Positions 32,496 to 42,584 of a DNA stretch of 64,000 nt are shown here, one piece after another. Position 1 is the stretch's first letter; every line of letters begins with the position of its first letter. Location: positions 62,001-126,000 of the forward strand of contig WPDH01000065.1 of assembly GCA_019137255.1 (NCBI GenBank). The letters are read 5' to 3'. Position numbers and translations under genes: made by a program. The notes under the pieces are model-generated. The model was not told the DNA's origin, did not search any database, and saw nothing but the letters and a program-made list of their open reading frames with translations. This DNA comes from Corinectria fuckeliana (lineage: Eukaryota; Ascomycota; Sordariomycetes; Hypocreales; Nectriaceae).

Positions 32496-33450
32496 CTCGG
32501 TGCTACACCGCTTCCCGCCAGAGTTTCTCTCCATGATCGGGGCATTCTCTGGTAGGAAAACTTGGATGCTATTGCGAAAGCCTCAAAGCAGACTCACGCC
32601 TTCTTTTGCCGGGACTTATTCGAACATGTGAGGTTTGGGAATACTCAAGAACATCTGCGGTACGACGTACTGGGGAGCCCCGACGCGAGCGGAGGCTTTG
32701 CGCTTCCAACCGCTGACGGATGGGCTCTGTGGGTAACTGGCAGCTGGCCAGTCCTACCGACCGAGCAACGGGAGTCAACCTCGCGTAGCGGACACCGCAA
32801 TGGTAGAGTTCATGCTTCCTGAAGGCATTCTCGCGGGCCCCGTCGATGCCAGTATGTTATTTACGTAATCAACGTTTGTTTGCTTGCCTATTCCTATATG
32901 AGATATATTAACCAGGCCATAGATGCAATACTACCGTCCTTCACGAATGCGACGGCCCTAAGAATGGAGGCGGATGGAGAAAAGCGGGCAATCGCCACCA
33001 CGCTCGGGAGGATGATGGCCTACCCAGACGCATTGCTAAAGCCATCACCTTGATAGCTAAGCTCAATATTTTACTCCCAACGTCGAATCATTATCTCCCC
33101 AACAAGAAAAAGACCTTTACGCTCTCCTGCCAGTCGTGGCGGAGTGGAGGATTACACACCTGAGGCTTGGTGCTCCACCACGACTGGCTTCCACCATCCT
33201 CAAGCATTGCGGCCCGAACGTTCTCGAACCATTGCAACTCCATGCCAACTACCGGTCCGACGGCTTCAAGGAAGCATATGAGCACTTCAAAGGACCGAGA
33301 ATACTTCACTTGGAATCTGCTCCTGGGGTGTTAGTGCCACGACATGCAATAGCCTCGCAACTGGTGGCTGAGAACTTCTCTCGTCTGGAATGCTTGGTTC
33401 TCGTCGCAGGAGAACCCTCAACAATAACAATGATTTTGACTCATACCTAA
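32496..33450 (+). pseudogene. F-box protein gene broken by frameshifts
   Basis: A degenerate F-box begins VLHRFPPEFLSMIGAFSG and continues one frame over as LDAIAKASKQTHAFFCRDLF, then EHVRFGNTQEHL. Further blocks, each in a different frame, read AIDAILPSFTNATALRMEAD (near 32915) and WRITHLRLGAPPRLASTILK, then HFKGPRILHLESAPGVLVP (33136-33330). This order, F-box, helix, then leucine-rich-like repeats, is that of large fungal F-box families that recruit substrates to SCF ubiquitin ligases. At least three frame changes are needed, and only one (32850-32914, GTATGT...ACCAG) looks like an intron. A TATAAA at 32248-32253 sits upstream. Recently dead, since the peptide similarity is well kept. Confidence 0.6.
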
Positions 33451-34574
33451 TTTGTTTAATTACTGTCTCATCACAGCGGTAACCCCATCGTTGCGGCTTT
33501 CCCATCTAAAAGGCTTTGCCTTTACGTTTCCAAAGAAAAGTCGTCTTCTCCCTCTAAATATTCTTACTGTCAATAATAGTAAAGCAATTCGGGCATTAAA
33601 ATATTACAAGTTAGGGATTCAGGGTATTAATGCGTTAAACCCGGGCATTAGGGATATTAGGACTGTGTTAAAAGCGAATAACATAGCGAGAAGTGCGGGT
33701 GTGCAGCCCGAATAGTACGACTCCCTACGAAGGACCTCAGGCACTGTAACTGAAACTACGCAAGCTCAGTATGACGCTTGGTATACTGCAAAGATTCACA
33801 CTCTAAAAGTAACTCTACTACACCTTGAGGAGCTTGCATGCTCGTCGAATATCTAGGGATTTACAGAGGAGTCAGGGCGAGCGCTAGGGTCTCGATGATT
33901 GTTAGATTCGAGGAAGCACAGAAATCTAGCCGCAACGAATCTCCGATTGGGAGTATTGAGTAAACTGGTAGGTATCATAGAAAGCCTAAACGAGCCCCCA
34001 AGGTTGTTCACGTTGAAGAGATGCCGAAGATACCAGAGCGGGTGCGGACGAGTGACTAACTGCGGCTGGTTTGGGCTGTGTAAACTACCTACCTCGGCCA
34101 CCCCCTGACTTATTCACACTTCGTTTGTCAGATAGAAACAGAGAGATTTATAAAGACACATGATCTCAAGGTTGCCTAGATACAATATTATACAGCTGCA
34201 GCCCTAAGCTAACCGTAGCGATGTCAAGGCTTATTTCGCCATGCCGAATGAGTCAAGTTGCCGACTAGCCAGCTCAGCATCATGACTCATATAAATAGCA
34301 CTACAGTTTAAATTGAAACAGTCTTGCGTTTTTCATTCAGCCAGGTTCTACAATTCATTCAAGTTTACGACACTCTGCTCGTCTGCACTGTCCCTCTGCA
34401 CATCAAACCCCGAAACCAAGACCTCCCAGCGTTCGCAGATATGAATGAAGTAAAATCGCTCGGATTAATCACGCACCTTGAGCTGAAACACGAAATAATA
34501 TTACACGATAAGTCTTCAACCTGAATACAGCAGACGCACTTTGCATCCAAAGTGGATCGTTGCGTCTTGTCGCC
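33451..34574. other. A+T-rich decayed stretch and promoter of the next F-box gene
   Basis: 33500-33715 is A+T-rich and resembles 49820-49930 in places (GGATATTAGGACT and the CAGCCCGAATAG motif at 33704-33715), so it is probably part of a dispersed repeat. The right half contains a TATA box for the gene at 34575. No gene. Confidence 0.45.
34290..34297 (+). promoter_or_regulatory. Candidate TATA box of the F-box gene
   Basis: TATAAATA lies 278 bp before the ATG at 34575, followed by a C/T-rich leader. The distance is long but within the range of fungal leaders. Confidence 0.4.
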
Positions 34575-35284
34575 ATGGATCCCTCAATCGTCCCGCTCCT
34601 GTTTGAGTACCTGCCCTTCGACATTCACCTCGAAGTGGTTAAGCATATGGACTTTAAAGGCGCCCTTAGCCTGACATCTACAAACCGATACTTCCATGAG
34701 ACTCTGGATCCGCGCGCTCTCGTCTCCGATCGAGAACCCTTTTACTTTACATGTAAACGGGACAAGGCCGACCGCGCGGGGAGGAACTCGATGAGGATAG
34801 AACACAAGAGCCGCCTCATGTGCGATATCTGCAAATGTCTGAAGCTCGGCGGGCAGACTTGCGGTGGCTGCTTGGAGCTTTACGTCACGGGAGGGATTGA
34901 CCGGAAGACTCTGTACCCGGTGAAACCGCTAAAGGGCTTTGAGCCCGCGTCTGGTATTTTCTTCAACAAGCTGGATGGCCTTTTCGATGCTGAGGACTAG
35001 GAGCTGTATGTTGGGGGGACACTCGCCGAACCCTCTTGGTGGGAAGTGGCAGGGGTTGAAGCGCAGCATGAGATCATCCGAAACATAATTGAGGGACCCG
35101 ACAGGTTTAGCTTGACGGATGCAGCAGAGGCCGCCAAAGCCTATCAGGTAAGCATCATAAATTCGCACGACTAGACCCGAACACCTATATTTAATGATAT
35201 GAGAAGGAACTCTACCCACCGGCCCATCCAGGGATCGAGCCAGCAAGAATCGAAGCAGATCTCCTCTATCAGTTAGCCCATTGA
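34575..35284 (+). CDS. F-box protein, interrupted by an in-frame TAG
   Basis: The ATG at 34575 opens a frame with an F-box (LLFEYLPFDIHLEVVKHMDF, then ALSLTSTNRYFHETLDP) and a zinc-ligand-like segment CDICKCLKLGGQTCGGC. It stops at TAG 34998-35000, giving 141 aa. The same frame stays open past the stop (ELYVGGTLAEPSWWEV, then DRFSLTDAAEAAKAYQ), meets a good intron (35148-35206, GTAAGC...AAG) and ends at TGA 35284. Two readings are possible. A CAG codon mutated to TAG, the change expected from RIP, would make it a pseudogene. Or an 81-nt in-frame intron (34920-35000, GTGAAA...CTAG) removes the stop. Similar small fungal F-box proteins carry a Cys-rich segment after the F-box. Confidence 0.6.
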
Positions 35285-36338
35285 CTTCGCAATGGAGTAC
35301 TGGGAAAACCGCCGTCGACGGCAACCTCCATGGAGTTTTCATTACGAAATTTTGCTGTCTTCGTGATGAAAAATCCATGGATGACGACCAAGCCATGCTT
35401 CCCTGTTGGCAGGAACCCCGATGTACAACAATCGGAAAGACGTGGCAAGTCAGGTAATGCTGTCGCCAGGTGGGGGGCCAATTGCTAGTATGAAACACCT
35501 TCGTCAACTATTCGGGCAACCCAAGGATGGATACGGCGTATCAGCTGTTCATGGCCTTCTTGTCAGTCGTTGCTATTGGGCGGCCGTGGGTTACACATGA
35601 TGGGCGCTCAACCTTCTGTGGCAGGTGACCAAGTCGAAAACGAATCAGATGGCGACACCGAGGAGGAGAACATATTGGACGCTTCAATCAATATTGAAGC
35701 AGGAGACCTTGACACTATCGGAGCGCATATCTATCGAGAGGAAGACGTCTACGAAGATGACGCCAACGACACTGACTACAATCCTCAGGAAATTACATGC
35801 AAGCCTCAACGCCTGTCTGAAGATAATGGTTATCATTCAGAGTCGGACAACTCAGACTGTCGGCTCACGATGGGCAACACCCGACAACCAGGACGGCCAA
35901 ATTCGAAGGTCGCCAAAGAATGGCTAAGCTCGCTTGCTATGGGTGATGACTACTATATTTTTTACCACAAGTTCATTTATTAAAATTACCCAGTAACACA
36001 GGTAAATTGACGCGCGCATTGGATGCTTTAGGACAAGGTGGCTCACGTTTATGAGTTCGTAGCGGAGCTATCGGAAATTGACCTATACTTGTACAAGGCC
36101 GTCACAAAAAAGAAAGGCGTTTTCTAAGGATGTCAACCCTTGGTTCATATGAGACGATAACCACGAGTTCGTCAAGCCACCTTTTCCGTCACGCATCGAG
36201 CTTCAGACACAGGCCGAGGACGGCGTTGGTGTGGGTGGCAAAGAAGCGGCCTTCAAGGGTGTTAGGATCCAGGGTTGGCGTTTGATGAGGGCGATGCTTT
36301 TGCTCCCGGCCATAATACGGAGCAGCCTCTTACATGCC
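35285..36338. other. Stretch with one acidic open frame of doubtful coding status
   Basis: An ATG at 35597 opens 128 aa to 35983 rich in Glu and Asp (for example NESDGDTEEENILDASINIE) with no recognised domain. It could be a decayed gene fragment or a C-terminal exon of a lost gene. The frame of the F-box gene also stays open from 35285 to about 35488. The rest is featureless. Confidence 0.3.
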
Positions 36339-36545
36339 CCGCGTTTTGTTCTTGACGGCGCCATGGAACATATTCAGAACATATTTCTGTACGGCGTCTT
36401 CCTCACGCTCGGTGATATCGGCCGAGGCCCAGCCAAGGACCTGGTGGCTGGAGGCCGTGTAGAAAAAGAGGTCACGGGCTCCGGTGATCACGTATTTGTG
36501 GAACTGCGGCGGCTTTCTTCGTCGGAGTCATAGTTAACGGCAAGT
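36339..36545. pseudogene. Chimeric fragment: MFS permease piece joined to an aminotransferase piece
   Basis: On the plus strand 36355-36431 reads DGAMEHIQNIFLYGVFLTLG followed by DIGRG, matching GGAMEPIQSNFPLFVVLYGL and FLTLGEVGPG of the permease at 49946-51650, with a short internal deletion. On the minus strand 36540-36425 reads YVITGARDLFFYTASSHQVL followed by GWAS, matching FHKDVIAGARGLFVYTASGH in the N-terminal part of the enzyme at 5140-6528. The two homologies meet at CGGCC (near 36422), which both parents have there. The pieces are opposed in strand and far from identical to the intact genes, so the donors were probably other paralogs. It cannot be functional as either protein. Confidence 0.75.
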
Positions 36546-37234
36546 CGAAGCGGCAGTAAGGTCTTGCTACGGAAGACCCGACGTGGCTGATCTTGAAGTC
36601 GGTCGGGCAGCTAGTCGGGCTCGTTTCGACGGGCTTGGGGACGGGTGGGCCGGTCTTGTGAAAGGCCTTGCAGTCGGGTCCATTGAACCAAGAAGGGAAA
36701 AGCAAGGACGTTGTTTTCCCGGGCCGGATCACTTGGAGCTTTTGGAGAGGTCAATATATACCAGCAATTGCTACCACTTTCTATAGTTCTCTCGAGGAAC
36801 TGATGGAAGGTTGTAACGGCTTGTCCTCGGACGCCTCCAAATTATCCTAGGTGTCAGGTTCGCAGTTGCGCAGTTGCAACCAATGGTACAGTCTATGAAT
36901 GGTACATTTTATCATATTACCTAGTCATCTAAATGTGTTTTACTGTCGTCGTACCCAGTCTACAGAAACAGTTCTCTTACTTCGTACACGCTTCACACTC
37001 ACACGTCAAGCCACTCTGGTCAAGCCACTAAGGTCAGGTCGCTAGTTCTGGTCTAGAATGGTGATAAAGTCGGCAAGTCCCGAGGCTTACCACGAAACAG
37101 CTCACATCTACCATACCTTAATCCGAGTCACTGGGGCTGGCGAGACCTGAACGCCAGGTAGCTTCCTCGGACAACGCGTTTCCAGTAGCCCGACCCTCTG
37201 TATCCTCGAAGACTGCGATACGTCGGCCGTCTCT
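36546..37234. other. Gene-free stretch
   Basis: A minus-strand frame from about 36730 (PSWFNGPDCKAFHKTGPPVP) is proline-rich and unrecognised; it could be sequence carried with the aminotransferase fragment. Nothing else is seen. Confidence 0.35.
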
Positions 37235-38269
37235 CTAAGACGATTTCGGGATTCTGGCAGTCATGTCACGGAGGACGTCGGCCGGCGTTTCGGTCTTGAG
37301 CCGCGCCGCGTTGCCATCCACCGAATAATACGCGCCAACTTCGAACCCCGGTGGTTTAGCGACAGGCACTCGGCTTTGAGACGCACCCGGGGTGTGGGCA
37401 GCAGATCTTCGTAGGGTGTTGGCGGGCGCTGCAGTCTGACCTGGCAGGACGTTCTGATTAGCATCCCCAGAGGAGCCTGCATGGAGACCGAGTCCCGTTG
37501 AGCTCACGAGGGGTTTTCGGCGCACCGGTTGCTCGTTGAGGTTACCAATGATCTGTGGCACAATGTTAGGCCCACCGAAGGGATCGTCCACAGAAAACTT
37601 ATCAGCTTGAAGCTTGGGAGCAGGGCCTTGACGGAGTTCACTAGAATGACTAGGCCCAGCCATAGTCTTCATATATTCAGCTTGGTTGAACGGCAACAGG
37701 AATTTGCGACAGGCGGCACAGTAGAGGTATCTACGTCCAGGGCCGCCTGAAAGGTTGAAAAGCTCCCCGTGCGACATCGGTTTTGAGCATGCGACATTGG
37801 TGCATCTTCCAAGGCTGACCAGCTCTGTGCGCATCTTATTGTCGTAAATATGCTGGTTATCCCGGCATTGGTTGGCCCGCACAAAGTTGACAAGAGTCTC
37901 ATTTGCTATAGCATGAAGCTGCCGAACTTGTCCACAAGCGCAGCCCAAACACAAGTACATCTGTGCGAGGCGCTCGTCATCGGAGAGAGGAGTCTCACAA
38001 ATTGCGCAAATTCCCGAAGCTGCCAGCCTAAAGGTGTTCAAGGTGTTTGGATTGATGTTGACCTCACACGTCCGGCACATGTAACCCGCTGGCCGATGAC
38101 CGCTGGGAAAGATACGGCAGTGGGCGCAAAGCCTGGGCCTGAACCTATCTGCAGGATCGCTTGCAGAAGCGTTAAAGGCAGACATGTGAGGGGGGTTGTT
38201 TCTGTTTTGACGGGTCGGGGACTCGGCGGGTCGACGGGGAGCGCACTTACTGTCAGGATGGAGACCCAT
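37235..38269 (-). CDS. Zinc-binding-type CxxC-rich protein of unknown function
   Basis: Up to 344 aa from the ATG at 38269, which has a strong context (ACCATGG). Three modules of paired CxxC motifs are visible: CAHC...CRTC, CAIC...CLGCAC and CTNVAC...CAAC. They look like successive treble-clef or zinc-ribbon knuckles. The C-terminal 130 residues are Pro/Ser-rich and disordered. A GTAAGT at 38250 and CAG ending at 38149 define a possible 102-nt intron. Its removal also keeps the frame and would replace residues 7-41, giving about 310 aa, so both forms could exist. Probably a nuclear or RNA/DNA-binding scaffold, but I do not recognise the family. Confidence 0.65.
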   Translation of the reverse strand: MGLHPDSKCAPRRPAESPTRQNRNNPPHMSAFNASASDPADRFRPRLCAHCRIFPSGHRPAGYMCRTCEVNINPNTLNTFRLAASGICAICETPLSDDERLAQMYLCLGCACGQVRQLHAIANETLVNFVRANQCRDNQHIYDNKMRTELVSLGRCTNVACSKPMSHGELFNLSGGPGRRYLYCAACRKFLLPFNQAEYMKTMAGPSHSSELRQGPAPKLQADKFSVDDPFGGPNIVPQIIGNLNEQPVRRKPLVSSTGLGLHAGSSGDANQNVLPGQTAAPANTLRRSAAHTPGASQSRVPVAKPPGFEVGAYYSVDGNAARLKTETPADVLRDMTARIPKSS

Positions 38270-40747
38270 GGTCGGATGCTCAGGTTGAAGGGGTTTGTTG
38301 ATTGGTCAGTGAGGAGTTGCAATCTCGGTGATAACCATCAAGATTATCGATGATGTTGGTGAAGTTGTAAAAGGGACTGAGTCTGGAGTTCATGGCTGGG
38401 TATTTATCATTAAGCTCCTGAGGTGAACGAAGCGCTAAGTACAAACATGTTCGTGGTCTCGTAAGCCTGTTCAAAACATGAACACACTGTATTGGTGCCA
38501 TCTTGATCGAACACCCACCACCGCTCAGCAGTATTACTGTTCCGCTGTTCTGCTGTTCTGTTGTCTGCTGCGCTCCCTTCGGCCATTTGTTGTTCTGTTG
38601 CTCTATCGTCGTGCTGTGCAGACGAGGCATTGGGCGTTGCATCTATCAACGTTTCGTCCTGTCTTTGTTCCGTCGGAATCAATGCTCGACAAATTCGCAC
38701 GGTCGATATTGGCTTCCTCCGCCATTCTCAGTGAGCGGCCTTGATGGGATACCCGCGGGTCATAACAGCTGGGTCTTCATGCTCCGTCTGGACTGGAGGC
38801 GGCGAGCCTTAACCCGCCTGATGAGTCCCATCACGGCGACTCCCAGCACCATCAACACCTGGATACCGAGAAGTCCAATCCAGATGGCGTTCAAGATCGT
38901 TTCTTCCCGCAGTCGGCCCAACTCGCGCATCTGGCCCCATAGGATGATCATCCTGCTCGACGGCGTGTGTAGACTCCAATGTCGGTTGTAGAACTGGCAA
39001 GCATGATCTGCCATGGGTGGTCAGCAATCCGACGACCAGAACGAACCGTCTTCTTAGTATTCAAGCGATTGTTGCCTCCGGAACAAAGCATCTGCTTAGG
39101 GCATGCAACCCGCATTGGCGAGTCACGGAGAATAAAGAACAGAGGATCGCGCTCTCACCTGGCAGCATTGATCGGTCTGGCCGACTATGGACATGAAACA
39201 CAGCCTATGGTGTTGAAATCTTCACAAAACGGACGGTAAAGACGGTGAAGCGGTACAACAAGTCAACATCACTTCTCAGCAGGAGGACGACCGCTCATTT
39301 GACGAAAAGTCGAAAAGTCGAAAAGCCTGGCGCCCATGGTGTGCTTCAATCGGTATTAATAGCCTGCTCGAGCTGTGGATCGATCGCGTGCGGGGGGACG
39401 ATGCTTTGACCGCACAGCAAACCGTGATGGATCCCGTTCAGACCGCAATAAGGGCTTCAATGCAAGGAAATGACAAGTTTCAACTAGCGTTGGGGACAAA
39501 GTGGTTAGAAGGATTCTGGTCTCATGCTTGTTGGGACGCTGTGTTCGCATCAAGCAGATGATGTGCAACTTTTCCTCCTGTGACTCCAACCGCCGCCTTT
39601 TCGACGTGGGTTGAAGGCTTTTAGCCCGAAGCCTGGCCAGATGGGGAAACAATCGCGTGAGCAAGCGCCCAGTGGTTGTGAGCGAACCAGCCAGCACATG
39701 ATCGGTGAGAGCATCCTTGTTGACATGGGTGGTGTGGACCACTTGCGGCGCTCGCCTCTGCCGGGCTTGATGCTTAACCCTCAGGTGGGCGGGATAGCTT
39801 CATCTCGCTAGAACCGAGATCAGCCATGGCGGTAATGAGGAAGGATGCAAACAAGACTCGGTTATCTCGAACAGAGTGGAGATGGGGTGAGCGTCCTTTG
39901 CGAGTTTCAACATCATGCTGGAACTATCAACCATCCGGATGTCGGCAAATGATTTTGTCTGTAGATGCGTAGTAGACAACGAATAATAGATCAAAGATCA
40001 TAGGACTCATAATCAAGACGCCCGGCTGATCAAGCCTCGAAATCACAATCAAGATTCGAGATAGGGTTGTCCGTGTAGAGTATACAAAGTCCAAGCAGAG
40101 TCAAAAGAAAGGCGACGCGGAATGGGGGCTGACGCGTATCTGACGCCAGAAGCCTGCAGGCGCGTCATGTCTTGCAGGCGGGACAGTTGCTATGTCGAGA
40201 TGGTGTCGATGGCAACCCGAATATCTGTATCATGCAGTCCGAAGAATGAAGGGTCTTTCACATGCCAAAACCTCCAGCTGTGCCAGTGACATCTTCGCCA
40301 CATCTACATAGTAATACGTCGTCGTTCCTGAAGAGCGTCTCCCGATCGAGAAAGGCCGCGCCCCACAGTAATTCTCGTGTCCCAGAGGCCTGTTTGTGCA
40401 GTACATGTGCGTCTGATGGCGATTGGCGGTGCTGCCCTGTACCCTCATAATACTACATGCACAGCCACACATGCACAGCTAATCGTGCCACCCGTTATCG
40501 ATGACGTCGCCCAGTGCCCCGCACCAGCTCCCTCCCAAGTCTCAACAGAACGCTTCCCTCGTCACTGACAACCAAGCACAAAAGCAAAATTCTTTATAAA
40601 ACCACTCGTACACGCACCCTTGTGGATCTCGCTCGCCTACTCCCCTTCATTCTTCAATCTTGAGATACCCATTTTCTCCTCTCCATCACCGATATCTACC
40701 CACCTCACACTCAAACCACCTATATTCGAGCTTCTCCGACAGACATC
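38270..40747. other. Long stretch with no firm gene
   Basis: A minus-strand frame at 38760-39014 ends in one membrane-like helix (AIWIGLLGIQVLMVLGVAVM) followed by basic residues, as in the C-terminus of a single-pass protein, but no upstream exon could be joined. A GTCGAAAA triplet repeat lies at 39302-39326. The right end holds the vip1 promoter. Confidence 0.35.
40595..40600 (+). promoter_or_regulatory. TATA box of the vip1-like gene
   Basis: TATAAA lies 148 bp before the ATG and is followed by a CT-rich leader typical of well-expressed fungal genes. Confidence 0.5.
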
Positions 40748-41614
40748 ATGGCTACCAACTCTACTGTTCACGTCAAGAACATCGCTCTCGCGACCAGCGA
40801 CGGCGAGATCAGGGACTTCTTCAGCTTCTGGTAAGTCCTCTTGCTCCTCAAACGCCTTTTTCCTCACTTGGTCCGTCCTAACCTCTTGCGCAGTGGCAAG
40901 ATCTCCGATCTCAAGGTCACCACCGAGGGTGAGAACAAGTCCGCCGAAGTCACCTTCGAAAAGGAGACGGCCAAGAAGACTGCTCTCCTCCTGCACAACA
41001 CTCAGCTCGGTTCCAACCAGCTCTCCGTCACTAGCGCCGGCGGCGACGTCAATGACGACGCTCCCTACAGCAAGAATGGTGAGCGTGACTCTGACGAAAT
41101 CACGCAAGAGGAGAAGCCCCGCACCCGCATTTTCGCCGAGTACCTCGCCCACGGCTACGTCGTCGGTGATGCCGCCATCCAGAGTGCCATCGAGCTCGAT
41201 GCCAAGCACAAGGTCTCCAACCGCTTCCTCGCGACCATCCAGAACCTCGATCAGAAGTACCACGCCACCGACCGCGCCAAGGCCACCGACCAGAGCTACG
41301 GCCTCACCCAGCGTGCTAGTAACCTCCTGTTCGGCCTGAACTCGTACTTTGAGAAGGCCGCCAACACCCCAACGGGCAAGAAGGTTGCCAAGTTCTACGA
41401 AGAGGGTAGCCGCCAAGTGCAGGAGGTCCATGCTGAGGCTCGACGCCTGGCTGAGCTGAAGAAGGAGGAGGCTGGCGGAAGCGCATACAAGGCTGCTGGT
41501 CTCGAGCGAGTCTTTGGCAAGGAGGCGGCTGCAGCCACAGACTCTACCACAGCTTCCACCACTGAGCCTGCTCAGGTTACCGACGAGAAGACCACTGAGG
41601 AGAAGGTTGTCTAA
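40748..41614 (+). CDS. vip1: Vip1-like RRM protein
   Basis: Two exons (40748-40830, 40894-41614; intron 63 nt) join to 267 aa. Residues 7-75 form an RNA-recognition motif: RNP2-like VHVKNI, DGEIRDFFSFCGKISDLKV across the splice junction, and a weak RNP1 (SAEVTFE). Helical blocks follow (AIQSAIELDAKHKVSNRFLA and FGLNSYFEKAANTPTGKKVA), then a Thr/Glu-rich tail. The layout and length match fission yeast Vip1 and its filamentous-fungal relatives, often labelled actin cytoskeleton protein VIP1. Biochemical role is not established. Strong C-ending codon bias and the TATA box suggest high expression. Confidence 0.88.
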
Positions 41615-41920
41615 TGATGGAATGAATTGGGCGTTGGGGATATTTACTTGTGAAAGAGAAATGACAAGAGGTTTTGTTATGAGTTACCAGGACAATTCAC
41701 GCGTAGCGCATGTTAACAATGATTCTGATTACAATAAGGTTTTTTTTCTTGTCATGGCCGTTCTAATTATTATCTGAAAATCTCCTCCAAAAACCTCATC
41801 TAGTCACAGACAACACGGCGACTCGCTTGTATGACTTGAATAGACAATTCCCATTACTATTTGAGCGTTTACCCCAATACCCCGATCTCACGCAACGTCC
41901 TCTAGAATTGCACGTATGGC
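41615..41920. other. Convergent 3' regions
   Basis: A 306-bp spacer between the ends of two convergent genes, with T-rich tracts near 41738-41750. No gene. Confidence 0.5.
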
Positions 41921-42166
41921 CTATTTCTCGGTCTTTGCGAACATCTTTTTTCGAGCCTCTTCCATAACGTCCTTGGGATTCGATTCTAGGTTCTAGAGGA
42001 GTAAGTATTGAGTTCCGTTGTGTTGATAGGGGCAACATACCTCGAGCTGGGCCTTGGGATCTTTATCGTTGTCTGCCTTTTGGATGCCCTGACCGGAGCC
42101 TGGGGGATCGGGGCCCTGCTTGCCAGATAGGCGCTCAGGAGGAGGAGACTCGCGACCCTCAGACAT
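41921..42166 (-). CDS. Small hydrophilic protein, 65 aa
   Basis: Two exons (42041-42166, 41921-41992; intron 48 nt, GTATGT...CTCTAG) join to 65 aa beginning MSEGRESPPPERLSGKQGPD and ending KDVMEEARKKMFAKTEK. It is charged, rich in Pro, Gly and Lys, and has no membrane segment. Clean splice sites, the exact frame closure and a known pattern of similar short proteins in Sordariomycetes make it a real gene. Function unknown. It is easily missed because neither exon is a long open frame. Confidence 0.75.
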
Positions 42167-42539
42167 GATTGCTTTGGTGTATGGTGAAGAAGAGGGGTGT
42201 TCAAGATATGTGTTGAGTGTTGTAATGTGGACGGTTGGGTGTGATGTCTCAGTTGGTAGGGAGATGTGATTTGGCAGTATTGAAGACGGTGTTATATACT
42301 GGTGTCGGGCAGAGTAACTTGATTACACATCGGAACTTCCCATTTCATTCGTCAGGGCCGGTATTGATCTCAGGTTGACGTCGAGGGAAAATCCATGCCG
42401 TCATAGTTGGGATTACATCATAGGCTCAACACATCCAGAAGAAGAATGCTGGTGTGGAGATGAACGGTAACCATGCCGAGTTGCGGCTGCGTGTGCCACG
42501 CCCGAGCGTCCCTTTACTAAATTCTATCTTCGGCTACTA
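42167..42539. other. Upstream region of the small gene
   Basis: A 373-bp stretch up to the left end of the transposon. It contains a TATATA-like box (near 42294). No gene. Confidence 0.4.
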
Positions 42540-42584
42540 CTAGGGTGGGGACCCGGCATCCCGCGCGCACCCGTATCCCGCGCA
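42540..42584 (+). repeat. Left terminal inverted repeat
   Basis: 45 bp starting CTAGGGTGGGGACCCGG, G+C-rich, identical to the reverse complement of 44347-44391. It ends abruptly at the A+T-rich interior. Confidence 0.97.

Noticed and set aside
36421..36545. Possibility that the aminotransferase fragment is an exon of a working second enzyme
   Set aside because: It is cut off by permease sequence on one side and by an unrelated insertion on the other, with no active-site residues nearby.
40637..41431. 264-aa minus-strand frame and 239-aa plus-strand frame across the vip1-like gene
   Set aside because: Both are low-complexity shadows of the codon-biased RRM gene.
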